64,000 bases of DNA from Candidatus Obscuribacterales bacterium (GTDB lineage Bacteria > Cyanobacteriota > Vampirovibrionia > Obscuribacterales > Obscuribacteraceae), in the NCBI GenBank assembly GCA_949127735.1, contig CASBPX010000011.1:1-64000 (forward strand), in the 5' to 3' direction. A program made the position numbers and the translations under genes. A model generated the notes under the pieces. The model was not told where the DNA came from. It worked only from the letters and a program-made list of their open reading frames with translations, and did not search any database. This document shows, in pieces, positions 53,411-61,885 of the stretch. Positions within the stretch are counted from its first letter, which is position 1; each line of letters begins with the position of its first letter.

Positions 53411-54034
53411 ATGAATAAAAAAACAATCTTTACGTTTATGACTATCTTGCTTTGCCTGAGCATGCAAGCCAGTGGTGCTCAGCAAAAAGCTGACCGCAGC
53501 GATGCCATTCCCTATTATAATCTGGCCAATAAATATTTAGAAAAACAGCGTTTTGAAGACGCGGTCGATAACTATCATGAAGCCATATCACGCTTTCCTT
53601 ATGATCCGGATTTTTATGTCAATCTTGGTTATTGTTACCGCAAACTAGAAGATTACGAAAGCGCCGAGCAGGCTTTACGTAAAGCTCTTACGCTAAATGA
53701 TAAAGACTGGGTTACCTGGAGTAATCTGGCCAACGCTTTGCTTAAACAAAAGCGCTACAAAGAAACAATCACAACATTTGAAAAGTGTCTTAAGCTCAAT
53801 CCGCCAGCAGCAGAAAAATCGGCTATTGAACGCGATATTGTAGATATCAAAAAAGTGCTTGCCATGCAAAAACCGCCTGCAGTAGCTACTCATGCTACCA
53901 ATAAAAAAACGGTACAGCGCCAGGCACCACCAGTAGTGCGATATACTGGTCCTAAAGCGCCGCCAACAGTAGTGAAGGCTTCAGATTCAGAGAATAGAAA
54001 AACCGATTCTGGCTGGGACTATGTTTATAAATAA
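53411..54034 (+). CDS. Exported TPR protein
   Basis: A 207-residue protein with a signal peptide (KTIFTFMTILLCLSMQASGA). Three TPR units: YNLANKYLEKQRFEDAVDNY, DFYVNLGYCYRKLEDYESAE and TWSNLANALLKQKRYKETIT. A basic Pro/Lys tail ends the protein. It starts 2 bases after the preceding TonB-C-like gene, so it forms a unit with that gene and the DUF4388 gene. It ends facing the YchJ gene. Confidence 0.78.
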   Translation: MNKKTIFTFMTILLCLSMQASGAQQKADRSDAIPYYNLANKYLEKQRFEDAVDNYHEAISRFPYDPDFYVNLGYCYRKLEDYESAEQALRKALTLNDKDWVTWSNLANALLKQKRYKETITTFEKCLKLNPPAAEKSAIERDIVDIKKVLAMQKPPAVATHATNKKTVQRQAPPVVRYTGPKAPPTVVKASDSENRKTDSGWDYVYK

Positions 54035-54035
54035 G

Positions 54036-54464
54036 CTAGTCGCCCAGCACACCAGCCTGGTAGAGCCAGCGCCCGTCAACTTTTAGAAAAGTGCTCTTTT
54101 CGCAAAATGTCGAGTCGTGCTCACCTTGACGCAAATAGGCGCTGAAAGTCACATACGCCCATGGATCACCATCGATAAATTCGTTAATTTTGAGACCGTG
54201 AAAATTTGTGCCCCGCGAAAAGTTGATCAGATCAGCTTTCCACTCCACAAAATCAGGATTGTAAGCGGGATGATCAGGATGGGTGGTGTTAATAAGATAA
54301 TCGGCCAGGCCAAGAGCATAGGCGGCGTAGCGCGAGCGCATCAATAACAGTGCAGTATCTGGAATGGCACCATCGTGATAGGGTTTACAACATTTGTGAT
54401 AAACAATCTGGCTGCTGCATGGGCAAGGTGCAAATTTGTCCTTTAAAACCACCAGGTCTCCCAT
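54036..54464 (-). CDS. ychJ: YchJ-family protein (SEC-C zinc motif plus NTF2-like)
   Basis: A 142-residue protein. Residues about 13-24 form a CPCSSQIVYHKCC zinc-binding SEC-C-type motif, and the rest is an NTF2-like fold (ALLLMRSRYAAYALGLADYL, FSRGTNFHGLKINEFIDGDP) that is characteristic of YchJ/UPF0225. ATG 54464 has GGAGG about 10 bases upstream. No function is proven for the family that I can state. It ends a three-gene minus-strand run (55724, then 54931, then 54464) with gaps of 1 and 20 bases. Confidence 0.85.
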   Translation of the reverse strand: MGDLVVLKDKFAPCPCSSQIVYHKCCKPYHDGAIPDTALLLMRSRYAAYALGLADYLINTTHPDHPAYNPDFVEWKADLINFSRGTNFHGLKINEFIDGDPWAYVTFSAYLRQGEHDSTFCEKSTFLKVDGRWLYQAGVLGD

Positions 54465-54484
54465 CAAAAGTTAGCCTCCAAGAA

Positions 54485-54931
54485 TTATTTCAGCAAATCA
54501 GTGACTATTTGACGCACAAGATTGCCGTCGGCCAGACCTTTCAGTTGCGGCATCACCGCCTTCATTGCCGCACCCTGATTGCGGCCTTCCGGCGGCAAGG
54601 CGTCAACAATGTCTTTGACCATAACGCGAATTTCAGCTTCTGATTTTTGCTGGGGCAAATACGCTGCAAGAATGTCTTTCTCTGCCACTTCCTTGCTGAC
54701 AAGCTCCATGCGATTGGCTTTAGTAAATTCAGCAATAGAGTCGTTGCGCTGCTTTACCAGTTTCTGCAAAACAGCTATTTCAGCCTCAGCGTCAAGTTCG
54801 TCTTTAGACTCTAAACCAATCTTTTTATACGAAAAGGCAGAGAGCGCCGAACGCAATGTATCAATGCGTGACTGGTCTCGAGCTTTCATCGCGAGCTTGA
54901 GATCTTCTGAAATTTTTTCTTTAAGGCTCAT
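54485..54931 (-). CDS. yqeY: GatB/YqeY domain protein
   Basis: A 148-residue stand-alone YqeY protein. The ISEDLKLAMKARDQSRIDTL start, the ELDAEAEIAVLQKLVKQRND helix and a DILAAYLPQQKSEAEIRVMV segment match the tail domain of GatB. YqeY is thought to bind tRNA or aid amidotransferase function; its role is uncertain. It starts one base after the preceding gene's stop. AGG sits directly next to the ATG, so re-initiation is possible. Confidence 0.92.
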   Translation of the reverse strand: MSLKEKISEDLKLAMKARDQSRIDTLRSALSAFSYKKIGLESKDELDAEAEIAVLQKLVKQRNDSIAEFTKANRMELVSKEVAEKDILAAYLPQQKSEAEIRVMVKDIVDALPPEGRNQGAAMKAVMPQLKGLADGNLVRQIVTDLLK

Positions 54932-54932
54932 C

Positions 54933-55724
54933 CTATTTCAAACCACGCATTAGAGGAGCCGTATTTTTAAGAATATCGTCTTCAGTCCAGCTTGTCGCTG
55001 GTACTGTCTGCATAGGAGCAATCTGCTTAGGAGCAATCTGCCTAGGTGCTAGGGTTGCCGGCGCCACTGGTGCAGGTGTTCTTACTTCTTTAGCGGGAGT
55101 TTCAAGCACCGGAATAATTTTTGGTTCAGCGCCGAGAATATGACCGATGATTCTTCCTGAACCATCAACCATCTCACCGGCACCGTTGACGGTGACACTA
55201 AGCTTTTGCCCGGCAAAATCTGATGGTGCGCCAAAGTCAGATGTGATTACTGAAACTCGGCCCACCAGCTTGCCGCTGTCATCAATAATATTTCCATGAC
55301 GGTCTACACCAATGTTAATGGTCGCACCAATTAAACTGACGGGCGCTGCTTTCGGAGCAACAGCTGCAATCTTTACCGGTGCTTGAACGACAGCCGTATT
55401 TGCAGCCGCACCGGCCACCGGTTGATGATAAGGCGGATCTTCATTGAGGCCGGCGGCCCTTTCTGCGGCATTGACCACGGCTCCAGCACCACGGGCGGTT
55501 CCTTGAACCACGGCACCAGCCGCATGTGCAGTGCTGCGTACAACTGCGCCTGCACCATGGGCTGTGTTACGCACAGCATTAGTCGTGCCGTCCATCACGT
55601 CCTTAACCATATTAGAGATGGAATTTTCAGCCTGAGCAGCAGTTTGGCTCAGACCAATACTAATAATAGATAGGAGAGCCAGTATAGGCAGTGGTTGTTT
55701 TGAATTCATTGAATAAGTCGCCAT
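54933..55724 (-). CDS. Exported Ala/Pro-rich protein with GAGAVV-type repeats
   Basis: A 263-residue protein with a signal peptide (PILALLSIISIGLSQTAAQA). Residues about 48-90 hold short repeats (GAGAVVRSTAH, AAGAVVQGTAR, GAGAVVNAAER), a helical repeat. Residues about 130-200 hold two similar strand-rich stretches (GVDRHGNIIDDSGKLVGRVS; TVNGAGEMVDGSGRIIGHIL) that look like an internal duplication. The tail is Pro-rich with PKQIAP-like repeats. No family recognised. It may be an envelope protein. The yqeY gene starts after one base. Confidence 0.65.
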   Translation of the reverse strand: MATYSMNSKQPLPILALLSIISIGLSQTAAQAENSISNMVKDVMDGTTNAVRNTAHGAGAVVRSTAHAAGAVVQGTARGAGAVVNAAERAAGLNEDPPYHQPVAGAAANTAVVQAPVKIAAVAPKAAPVSLIGATINIGVDRHGNIIDDSGKLVGRVSVITSDFGAPSDFAGQKLSVTVNGAGEMVDGSGRIIGHILGAEPKIIPVLETPAKEVRTPAPVAPATLAPRQIAPKQIAPMQTVPATSWTEDDILKNTAPLMRGLK

Positions 55725-56211
55725 GTCATGTGTTCACGGGCATATCTTATCGCACCATATGACATTTAGATGTTAGATTGCTATAGCTTCATCAGTCCAC
55801 ATACATTAGCAAGCCTGCAGCAGCGGTGTTTACGACTTCCAAGGATAAGAAATCAATACTCTTAACTAGAGCAAATTTATCTCCTTTCTGTTACCACTGC
55901 TAATTTTTGGCTGACCACACACCTCTTGACTTTTGATGGTTTTCGTTGTAAGTTTGCCGTTAACCTGGGCTTTTTCCAGGGGTTGGAAACACTTACCACG
56001 TAACTACATAGCCGGCCGCACAGTACCTCACTGTGCTGTTTGCGCACGCATCTATCGCGTTCTGCACGTGTACTTGATTCATCTTGAATTGCTGTACACC
56101 GTGCCGAGTCTTTGCTTTGGCAACGAATCGGCTTGAGCAGCGCGGGCGATGCCTGGCATTTTGCTGCAGTAAATGCAGCAAAGGCGCCGGCACATTTCGA
56201 GGAGTTGAACC
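55725..56211. other. Long hairpin-rich intergenic leader
   Basis: About 490 bases without a credible gene lie between the divergent starts at 55724 and 56212. Minus-strand and plus-strand frames over it are Cys/Ser/Arg-rich and look random. I see three perfect hairpins: CCTGG around a GCTTTTT loop (about 55965-55981), GCACAGT/ACTGTGC (56018-56036) and TTTGCTGCA/TGCAGCAAA (56160-56182). TTGACT lies at 55926, with TAAGTT 17 bases on as a weak -10. It could be a long structured 5' leader of the VIT/vWA gene. Confidence 0.45.
56160..56182 (+). promoter_or_regulatory. Perfect hairpin just upstream of the VIT/vWA gene
   Basis: TTTGCTGCA (56160-56168) and TGCAGCAAA (56174-56182) form a 9-bp stem with a 5-base loop, ending 30 bases before the ATG. 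There is no T run in the gene direction, so it is more likely a 5' leader structure than a terminator. Confidence 0.45.
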
Positions 56212-59022
56212 ATGTTGAAATTAGAAGATCGAGAAACCCCAACTGATTCTTCGCAAGAACCAGCTATGGAACAGGAGACTAATCAAACCGTTAAAAGGGC
56301 AGTCATAATCGCAGCACTCTGTGCCACCGTTTGCTATCTTGTTTATCACATAAACGCCAGCTGGCTAAGCTTTAGCTGTCTGGCAATGCTATTGCTTCTG
56401 ACTTTTTCACGCAACAAAATTCTCAAATGTGAGCTTGCACTGGCACCATTATTGATGGCAGCCAAAGTGGGCGCGGCGATTTCTGCAGTGATCATTCCTG
56501 CCTTGATTGCCCTGTTCTACATCAGTATCGACAACAATTTTAATCATGGGCCCATCTTAAAAATAACTGGCGCAGTGGTATCACTTATTCCAATAATCAA
56601 TTTAGCGCTGATGCTAAATTGCAGGCACAATTTTCTCTCAAATTTGAGTGCCCAGTGTTTAGCAGTAGTTTCGTGCCTGTGGGCCGTGGGGGCGGCACTA
56701 TGCATCACCGGTACATGCTCTATCATGACAGCACATTACCAAGGTCAAACCGTACTGGTCTGCTTTTATCTAGCGTCAGCAGTCAGTGCACTGATCTTGT
56801 ATAAAATAAACTGGCGTAAACAAATTGATGCCGAGCGCAAAGTCAGTCGTATTGCTGTTTTTTGCACGGTGATACTATCGCTCTTGTGCTTTGCCCCTGA
56901 AGCTCGTGAAATATCAATCGTTGCGGCTATGGATACGATGATAGATAGCCCAGCGTCACCTGCCGGTGCCATAGCCTTGAACTGGCTTGACAGTGCCAAT
57001 GCAAGCAAAGACATTCTCAACCAGCTAAACAACAAACCCACTTCATTTTTTCTTCAAGCTTCTCCTCGTTATTTCTCGAGGGCCGACGACAAAGCGATTT
57101 TCGTAAGTTTATTTAGAAAAAGTGGGCAAGCACCAGGATATATGAACCTGCTCTGGCAGCCGTCAGTGCATACTTTTGGATACGGAGATCAAAAGGTTAT
57201 TGCCACGGAGCAATCAAAAATTACTGCAGTGGTTGACAGTCAAACTCTAACCTCAGCAATTTACTGGATCATAAATCTGAAAAATCCCAGCGACACTATT
57301 CAAGAAGCACTGGCGACAATTCAACTGCCACCAGGCGCATGTGTCACTCGCGCTACCCTGTGGGTTAACGGAAAACCAGAAGAAGCCAGCTTTAATACCA
57401 GAGCAAAAGTACAGCAAGCTTATGCGCTAACCGCGGGGGCTCGTCGAGATCCTCTCTTAATTACCACCACCAGACCAGGCCAGTTTGACTTAAAAGCGGC
57501 TCCTGTTCCCGCCCATGGCTATCTCACTTTGCGCATTGGTATCACCGCCCCACTAGTGGCGCAAAACCCACTTGAATGCAGTCTCGGCCTACCTTACCTG
57601 CTCTCATCAAATATGGAAAGTACTAAGACTGTTTGTCATTTTGAGAATGACCGCCCACTGAAATTAAATTTTTCATCAGGCCAACTAAGCAATGATGATC
57701 TGAAAAAATTTAAGGCCACACTTTACTTAGATAAGCCCATGGCCAAAATAGCAACGAGAGCCAGTCATTCGGCGCAGAAGGCGTTTATCACAGAAGAACT
57801 GAACGCTTCAAAAGCGCACGCAATTAAGAGGCTGCTGGTGCTGATTGATAATTCGCGCACCATCGAAAGCAACAAAGAAACTATTAAAAAAGCTTTGCAA
57901 ACGCTTCCGAGTAAAATTAAAATCGGACTAATTGGTGCCACCACTAATACCACAGAGATAAAGCAAGAATTAGTCGATATGGCAGACAAAGATCGCGCGG
58001 TAACAAAGCTAATGCAACTCTCCTGCGCTGGTGGCCCAGACAATCGCAGTGCACTGGAAGCAGCTCTTAAAATCGCCGGTGACAATAACGACCTGGCAAT
58101 TTTCTGGATTCACGGCCAACAGCTCAATGGACTCATTGCCGGTCGCTACCTGGAAGCACTACCAGACACGTTTAAACCAAAGACTCAATTAGTAGAATGG
58201 AATATAGATAATTCCGTCAACGAGCTCATGGACAATGCGCTTGTGCCTGCTTATCCGATTTTAGTGGAGCGCAGTTATCTACCGGCTGATTTAGAGACCC
58301 AAAAATCATTCTGGGCCGATCTTGTCAATCCAGGCATCGCTTACAAGCTTATCTTTGACAAAATTGCTGACCATACTGATTTGCCTGTTTTATATGACAA
58401 TGCCCAGGTAACACGAGTCTCAAGTTTGTGGGCCCAACAAGAAGCCTTAGCACTTCTAAGTCGGGGGCAACTTGCTGAAAGTGGAGCTCTGGGTACGGCC
58501 TACCGTGTGGTAACACCGGTAACGGGAGCTACTGTACTGGCCAATGATCAAGATTATAAAAATTATGGTCTTGATCGAAACTTTGGCAAAGTTGTAGACA
58601 CAAGCCTGAGAAGTGACACCACATCTGGTGCATTTGTACCGGCCGCTATAGCCGATTACAGCGCTTCCTCCTCTTCTTCCTTTTCTTCTGGTCCGCTCTG
58701 GCTGCAAGGTGCCACTAATGGCACTATTGGCCCTCAGGGCATTGATTCAATGGTAATTTCTGGAGTAAACACCGCTGGCACAATAAGAATCAATAATGCT
58801 GCCAATCTTGAAGCTCTGGCAAATTTTCTTGTCGGTATAATCTGTTTTACAGCTATCGGAGGGGCAATATACCAGACGCTCACGGCCATGCTCAAAAGTG
58901 AAAAAGGTGAGTATACCGCTGCACGCATCTACACTGCTGTAGCTCTCGCGCTACTGGCAGTGGTTCTGCCGGCAATGACTAATCAGCTCTTCGGCCTTTT
59001 AAGAGTAGGAGGATTTAGCTAA
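56212..59022 (+). CDS. VIT/vWA-like integral membrane protein
   Basis: A 936-residue protein. Residues about 28-215 hold several transmembrane segments. Residues about 350-465 resemble a VIT domain (EALATIQLPPGACVTRATLW, AKVQQAYALTAGARRDPLLI, HGYLTLRIGITAPLV). Residues about 540-650 resemble a vWA domain (RLLVLIDNSRTIESNKETIK), with D-x-S-x-T in place of D-x-S-x-S. A Ser-rich region near 820 and two more hydrophobic stretches (residues about 865-930) end the protein. GAGGAG lies 7 bases before the ATG. It resembles VIT proteins linked to exosortase-type surface systems, but no sorting signal is clear. Confidence 0.72.
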   Translation: MLKLEDRETPTDSSQEPAMEQETNQTVKRAVIIAALCATVCYLVYHINASWLSFSCLAMLLLLTFSRNKILKCELALAPLLMAAKVGAAISAVIIPALIALFYISIDNNFNHGPILKITGAVVSLIPIINLALMLNCRHNFLSNLSAQCLAVVSCLWAVGAALCITGTCSIMTAHYQGQTVLVCFYLASAVSALILYKINWRKQIDAERKVSRIAVFCTVILSLLCFAPEAREISIVAAMDTMIDSPASPAGAIALNWLDSANASKDILNQLNNKPTSFFLQASPRYFSRADDKAIFVSLFRKSGQAPGYMNLLWQPSVHTFGYGDQKVIATEQSKITAVVDSQTLTSAIYWIINLKNPSDTIQEALATIQLPPGACVTRATLWVNGKPEEASFNTRAKVQQAYALTAGARRDPLLITTTRPGQFDLKAAPVPAHGYLTLRIGITAPLVAQNPLECSLGLPYLLSSNMESTKTVCHFENDRPLKLNFSSGQLSNDDLKKFKATLYLDKPMAKIATRASHSAQKAFITEELNASKAHAIKRLLVLIDNSRTIESNKETIKKALQTLPSKIKIGLIGATTNTTEIKQELVDMADKDRAVTKLMQLSCAGGPDNRSALEAALKIAGDNNDLAIFWIHGQQLNGLIAGRYLEALPDTFKPKTQLVEWNIDNSVNELMDNALVPAYPILVERSYLPADLETQKSFWADLVNPGIAYKLIFDKIADHTDLPVLYDNAQVTRVSSLWAQQEALALLSRGQLAESGALGTAYRVVTPVTGATVLANDQDYKNYGLDRNFGKVVDTSLRSDTTSGAFVPAAIADYSASSSSSFSSGPLWLQGATNGTIGPQGIDSMVISGVNTAGTIRINNAANLEALANFLVGIICFTAIGGAIYQTLTAMLKSEKGEYTAARIYTAVALALLAVVLPAMTNQLFGLLRVGGFS

Positions 59023-59031
59023 AAATAGAAA

Positions 59032-59562
59032 TTAGCCACCACTTTTGATGGCATTTTCAACTTCGGTCACTTCACGACCGGCAGCCGCGGTAATAGCGCT
59101 TCGATCACCAAACAGTACTCTGTAGGCATTATAAATACGCCTTAAAATAACGTCTGTCTGTGTGTAAAGCGCTCTTACTTGCGGGTCATCCATTCGAGCT
59201 TTTGCTTCATCATCATCATCGTCTTGTTTAACAAGTTCTTGACCGGCTGTGGCTTTCTGCGAGTGCTTAAGTTGCCGCAATTTATGCCTCAAACAAGAGT
59301 TAAACAATGTCGGCAATAAAGTCAGTAAATATTGGTCTTTACCGGCGGCAGGCACACTCTGTTTTTTTTTCACTTTTTCTTCGAGCATGGTTACAGCACC
59401 AAATGCGTAACGCTCACCATCAGTGTATTTTTTCTCTTTGATTAATTGATGACCGGCTTCAATATATTCTGTATAAGAGTGGCCTGGAGCGGCCTTCAAA
59501 GGAGTACAAAAATTGAGCAACAGCATTGCAGCCAGGCAAACACAAATTGAGCTGAAATTCAT
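59032..59562 (-). CDS. Exported hypothetical protein
   Basis: A 176-residue protein with a signal peptide (SICVCLAAMLLLNFCTPLKA). The mature part is helical with a TPR-like start (YIEAGHQLIKEKKYTDGERY), an acidic run of Asp (QDDDDDE) and a C-terminal helix (VILRRIYNAYRVLFGDRSAI). GGAG lies 7 bases before the ATG. It ends facing the VIT/vWA gene with a 9-base gap. No function is known. The acidic run could bind cations. Confidence 0.62.
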   Translation of the reverse strand: MNFSSICVCLAAMLLLNFCTPLKAAPGHSYTEYIEAGHQLIKEKKYTDGERYAFGAVTMLEEKVKKKQSVPAAGKDQYLLTLLPTLFNSCLRHKLRQLKHSQKATAGQELVKQDDDDDEAKARMDDPQVRALYTQTDVILRRIYNAYRVLFGDRSAITAAAGREVTEVENAIKSGG

Positions 59563-59607
59563 TGATAAGCTCCGCGATAAACTCTCGGTACGCTGCCTTG
59601 ATCGCCG

Positions 59608-60159
59608 TTAATTAAAATCTATGGCTATGCCGTACTTTTTAGCTTTGTCGTAAGAAGATTTGTGCAAGGCTTGTTCGGCCTGTTTAATGCCGAGGCCACC
59701 GTCAGCTTTCAATTGTTCTGGGGTCATCACCGGCAGACCACCATCACGTCGATCGCGGGCTATCAAAGCCTCATAGATTTTTCTTTCATTCTTCATGTCA
59801 GGGGCCGTGAGCCGCAAATCAGTCAGAGCTTGAGTTTTTTCTTTGGCTGTCAGATAACCAAACAATCCAACCGAATCATGAGCCATGGCCTGATAAACCT
59901 TGCTCGAACTGGCGTCTTTCGGCAAATTATACTGTTGACGTAAGTCTTCAGGCGCTTTGGCCAGATATTGATCTTTACCGCCATAAAGCTTATCAACGTC
60001 TTGCACGAGATCTTGCTTAAGCTCTTGTTCGACATCTTGCTTGACATCGGAATTGCCCGGTTTGATCTTCCAGCCCTCGGCCTGCAAGGCTGAGGGGCCA
60101 GCGTCTGTAGAGTCTGCGGCATTCTTTTCAGGCTGTTTGCCGAGTTTTTCAAATGTCAT
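59608..60159 (-). CDS. Hypothetical soluble protein
   Basis: A 183-residue polar protein without signal peptide. The N-terminal 60 residues have a repeated Gln/Asp/Leu/Lys helix (DVKQDVEQELKQDLVQDVDK). The middle and C-terminus are helical (YLAKAPEDLRQQYNLPKDAS; KYGIAIDFN at the end). AAGG lies before the ATG. No family recognised. It is 95 bases from the CvfC-like gene upstream on the same strand. Confidence 0.6.
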   Translation of the reverse strand: MTFEKLGKQPEKNAADSTDAGPSALQAEGWKIKPGNSDVKQDVEQELKQDLVQDVDKLYGGKDQYLAKAPEDLRQQYNLPKDASSSKVYQAMAHDSVGLFGYLTAKEKTQALTDLRLTAPDMKNERKIYEALIARDRRDGGLPVMTPEQLKADGGLGIKQAEQALHKSSYDKAKKYGIAIDFN

Positions 60160-60254
60160 AAGATCACCTTGGTTTCCACTTGCACGTCCTCGTCTTTGCC
60201 AATTTTACCCAGTTACCGGGCAGTTCAAGCGCTGCTGCTACCTGACATTGTCGA

Positions 60255-61394
60255 TCACATACGCCGCCAAGCGGGGCCAGAGCCTTTGCCACCTCGCAAA
60301 ATTCTGACTATGGCGGCTTCCACTTCCAGTTTCACTTCATAGGCGCTATCCTCGCTAGTTCTGGCGCTCTCAAGATAAGGCAGACACTGCTCGTCTCCCA
60401 GATCATTCAAAAAGCGCGCAGCGCGCCATCGCACCAGTTTATTAGGGTCGCTTAAAGCCTGGCACATAGCAGCCTGAGCAGCGGCATCGCCAATGTCTGA
60501 AAGCGCGTCGCCGGCTGTTCTTCTTACACCAATAGATGCGTCGTTTAGAAGTGCAAAGGTCAAGCTCGCAATAGCTGTGGCACTGCCTGTGGTGCCAAGG
60601 GCGGCCGCTGCCAGCCTTCGCACTTGAGCGTTTTCATCACTCAAAGAGGCTTGGAGCAAAGGGATCTGACTATCAGACTGCTGTTGGCTGATTTCCTGTA
60701 CAGCTCGCAAACGCTCCTGCCAGCTTGGGTGTTCAAGCAAGGCGGCGATATTATCAACAGAGAGCTTTTCGCTTTGCTCGCGACCTAAAGCTTTCGCCAC
60801 CGCATTATCAAGCTCTACTTGAGTATAAATTCCCTGCAATTCTTCGCTTACTTCAGTGGCGAGCTCACCGCGTTTACCGTAACGCACGCCATGATCAGCC
60901 CAGTGACGCTCTTTCAAAAAATCGGCACCAATTTCGTTTTGCACTAACTGGGCGGCGGCATTAAATCTATCACCCAGGCTGATTCGGCTTTCACCCTCAA
61001 CGTCAACCACTTTCACTTGCAATGGTATGCCGCGGAAAGTTTGCACCAACACCTGACTTTGATCTTGGAAATCTGCCTCAGACGAAAATTGTGTGGTTGA
61101 CAATGCAGGCCTTTCAGCAGTATGCGCATCACTCGTAACCGGCTGCCCATTGTTTACTACTTTTGTGGCACTGTCCAAAATAGCCGACCAGTTGCTGCGT
61201 GGATCTTTATTGAGAGTAATGAAGTCGCCGCAAAGAAAGACACTGAGGAGCCCATCAATAGACAAAAGTTTTTGCACAAAGACCGGGACGTCATGGCTGG
61301 CACTGGTAAAAGTAGCGGTTTCACCCACATTTTGATCAAGATTAAGCTTGATGGAATGAGGATTAGGCGTCGTTTCCACCGATACAATCATCAT
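60255..61394 (-). CDS. cvfC: Conserved virulence factor C (CvfC)-like protein: Nfu_N, virulence-factor and HEAT domains
   Basis: A 379-residue protein. Residues about 1-85 match the Nfu N-terminal domain (VETTPNPHSIKLNLDQNVGE, FLCGDFITLNKDP) without the later CxxC. Residues about 115-205 match the conserved central region (GIPLQVKVVDVEGESRISLG). Residues about 215-355 are HEAT-type repeats (LLQASLSDENAQVRRLAAAA; LLNDASIGVRRTAGDALSDI). This order is that of B. subtilis YpgR and S. aureus CvfC. Its biochemical role is unknown. It follows a small membrane gene by 6 bases. Confidence 0.82.
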   Translation of the reverse strand: MMIVSVETTPNPHSIKLNLDQNVGETATFTSASHDVPVFVQKLLSIDGLLSVFLCGDFITLNKDPRSNWSAILDSATKVVNNGQPVTSDAHTAERPALSTTQFSSEADFQDQSQVLVQTFRGIPLQVKVVDVEGESRISLGDRFNAAAQLVQNEIGADFLKERHWADHGVRYGKRGELATEVSEELQGIYTQVELDNAVAKALGREQSEKLSVDNIAALLEHPSWQERLRAVQEISQQQSDSQIPLLQASLSDENAQVRRLAAAALGTTGSATAIASLTFALLNDASIGVRRTAGDALSDIGDAAAQAAMCQALSDPNKLVRWRAARFLNDLGDEQCLPYLESARTSEDSAYEVKLEVEAAIVRILRGGKGSGPAWRRM

Positions 61395-61400
61395 AATTTA

Positions 61401-61844
61401 TCAGTCTGGTGTATCAGTCTTAGCTGCAGGTTGATAACCACTTTTCTTCATGGCTATGCATGCCTTTATAGCCACCGCCATGGAATAGATTGCCCAGACA
61501 TGAATAGCCACTGCAAACCAATCTTGAGTCACGCCGTAAATTCCGGCATCAATGGTATACAGTAAAATACCGACAACTAAAGCAGCAATGCTTCGTCTCA
61601 CGGCAAGATACCAGAGCAATAAGAACATTCCGGAGCTAGCCAGAGTGGTCACAGCAATCATGGCAACAGCATTAGAGGTATACGGGGAATTGGCAGGGTG
61701 TACAAGTGCCGAGACAATTTCAGGCACTGACAGCCCCAAAACTAAACGCCATTGTGTAGCAGCCATAAGGGCATTGACTATAGTGCAACCGGCAATCCAG
61801 AGCAGCCAGCTGGCTCCACGTCCTAATTGACTTTCAGCGTCCAT
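61401..61844 (-). CDS. Small integral membrane protein
   Basis: A 147-residue protein with about four hydrophobic segments (WLLWIAGCTIVNALMA, AVAMIAVTTLASSGMFLLLW, IAALVVGILLYTIDAGIYGV, AIHVWAIYSMAVAIKACIAM) and a polar C-terminal tail. GAGG lies 5 bases before ATG 61844, which decides the start. I recognise no family. Its place between a kinase gene (41 bases upstream) and the CvfC gene (6 bases downstream) suggests a shared operon. Confidence 0.68.
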   Translation of the reverse strand: MDAESQLGRGASWLLWIAGCTIVNALMAATQWRLVLGLSVPEIVSALVHPANSPYTSNAVAMIAVTTLASSGMFLLLWYLAVRRSIAALVVGILLYTIDAGIYGVTQDWFAVAIHVWAIYSMAVAIKACIAMKKSGYQPAAKTDTPD

Positions 61845-61885
61845 AAATACCTCAGCGTACTGTCGGCACAAGTTTAGCACCGACT

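Noticed and set aside
55877-56242. Minus-strand frame of 121 residues before the VIT/vWA gene
   Set aside because: Composition is Cys/Ser/Lys-rich and protein-unlike, and it runs into the start of the VIT/vWA gene.
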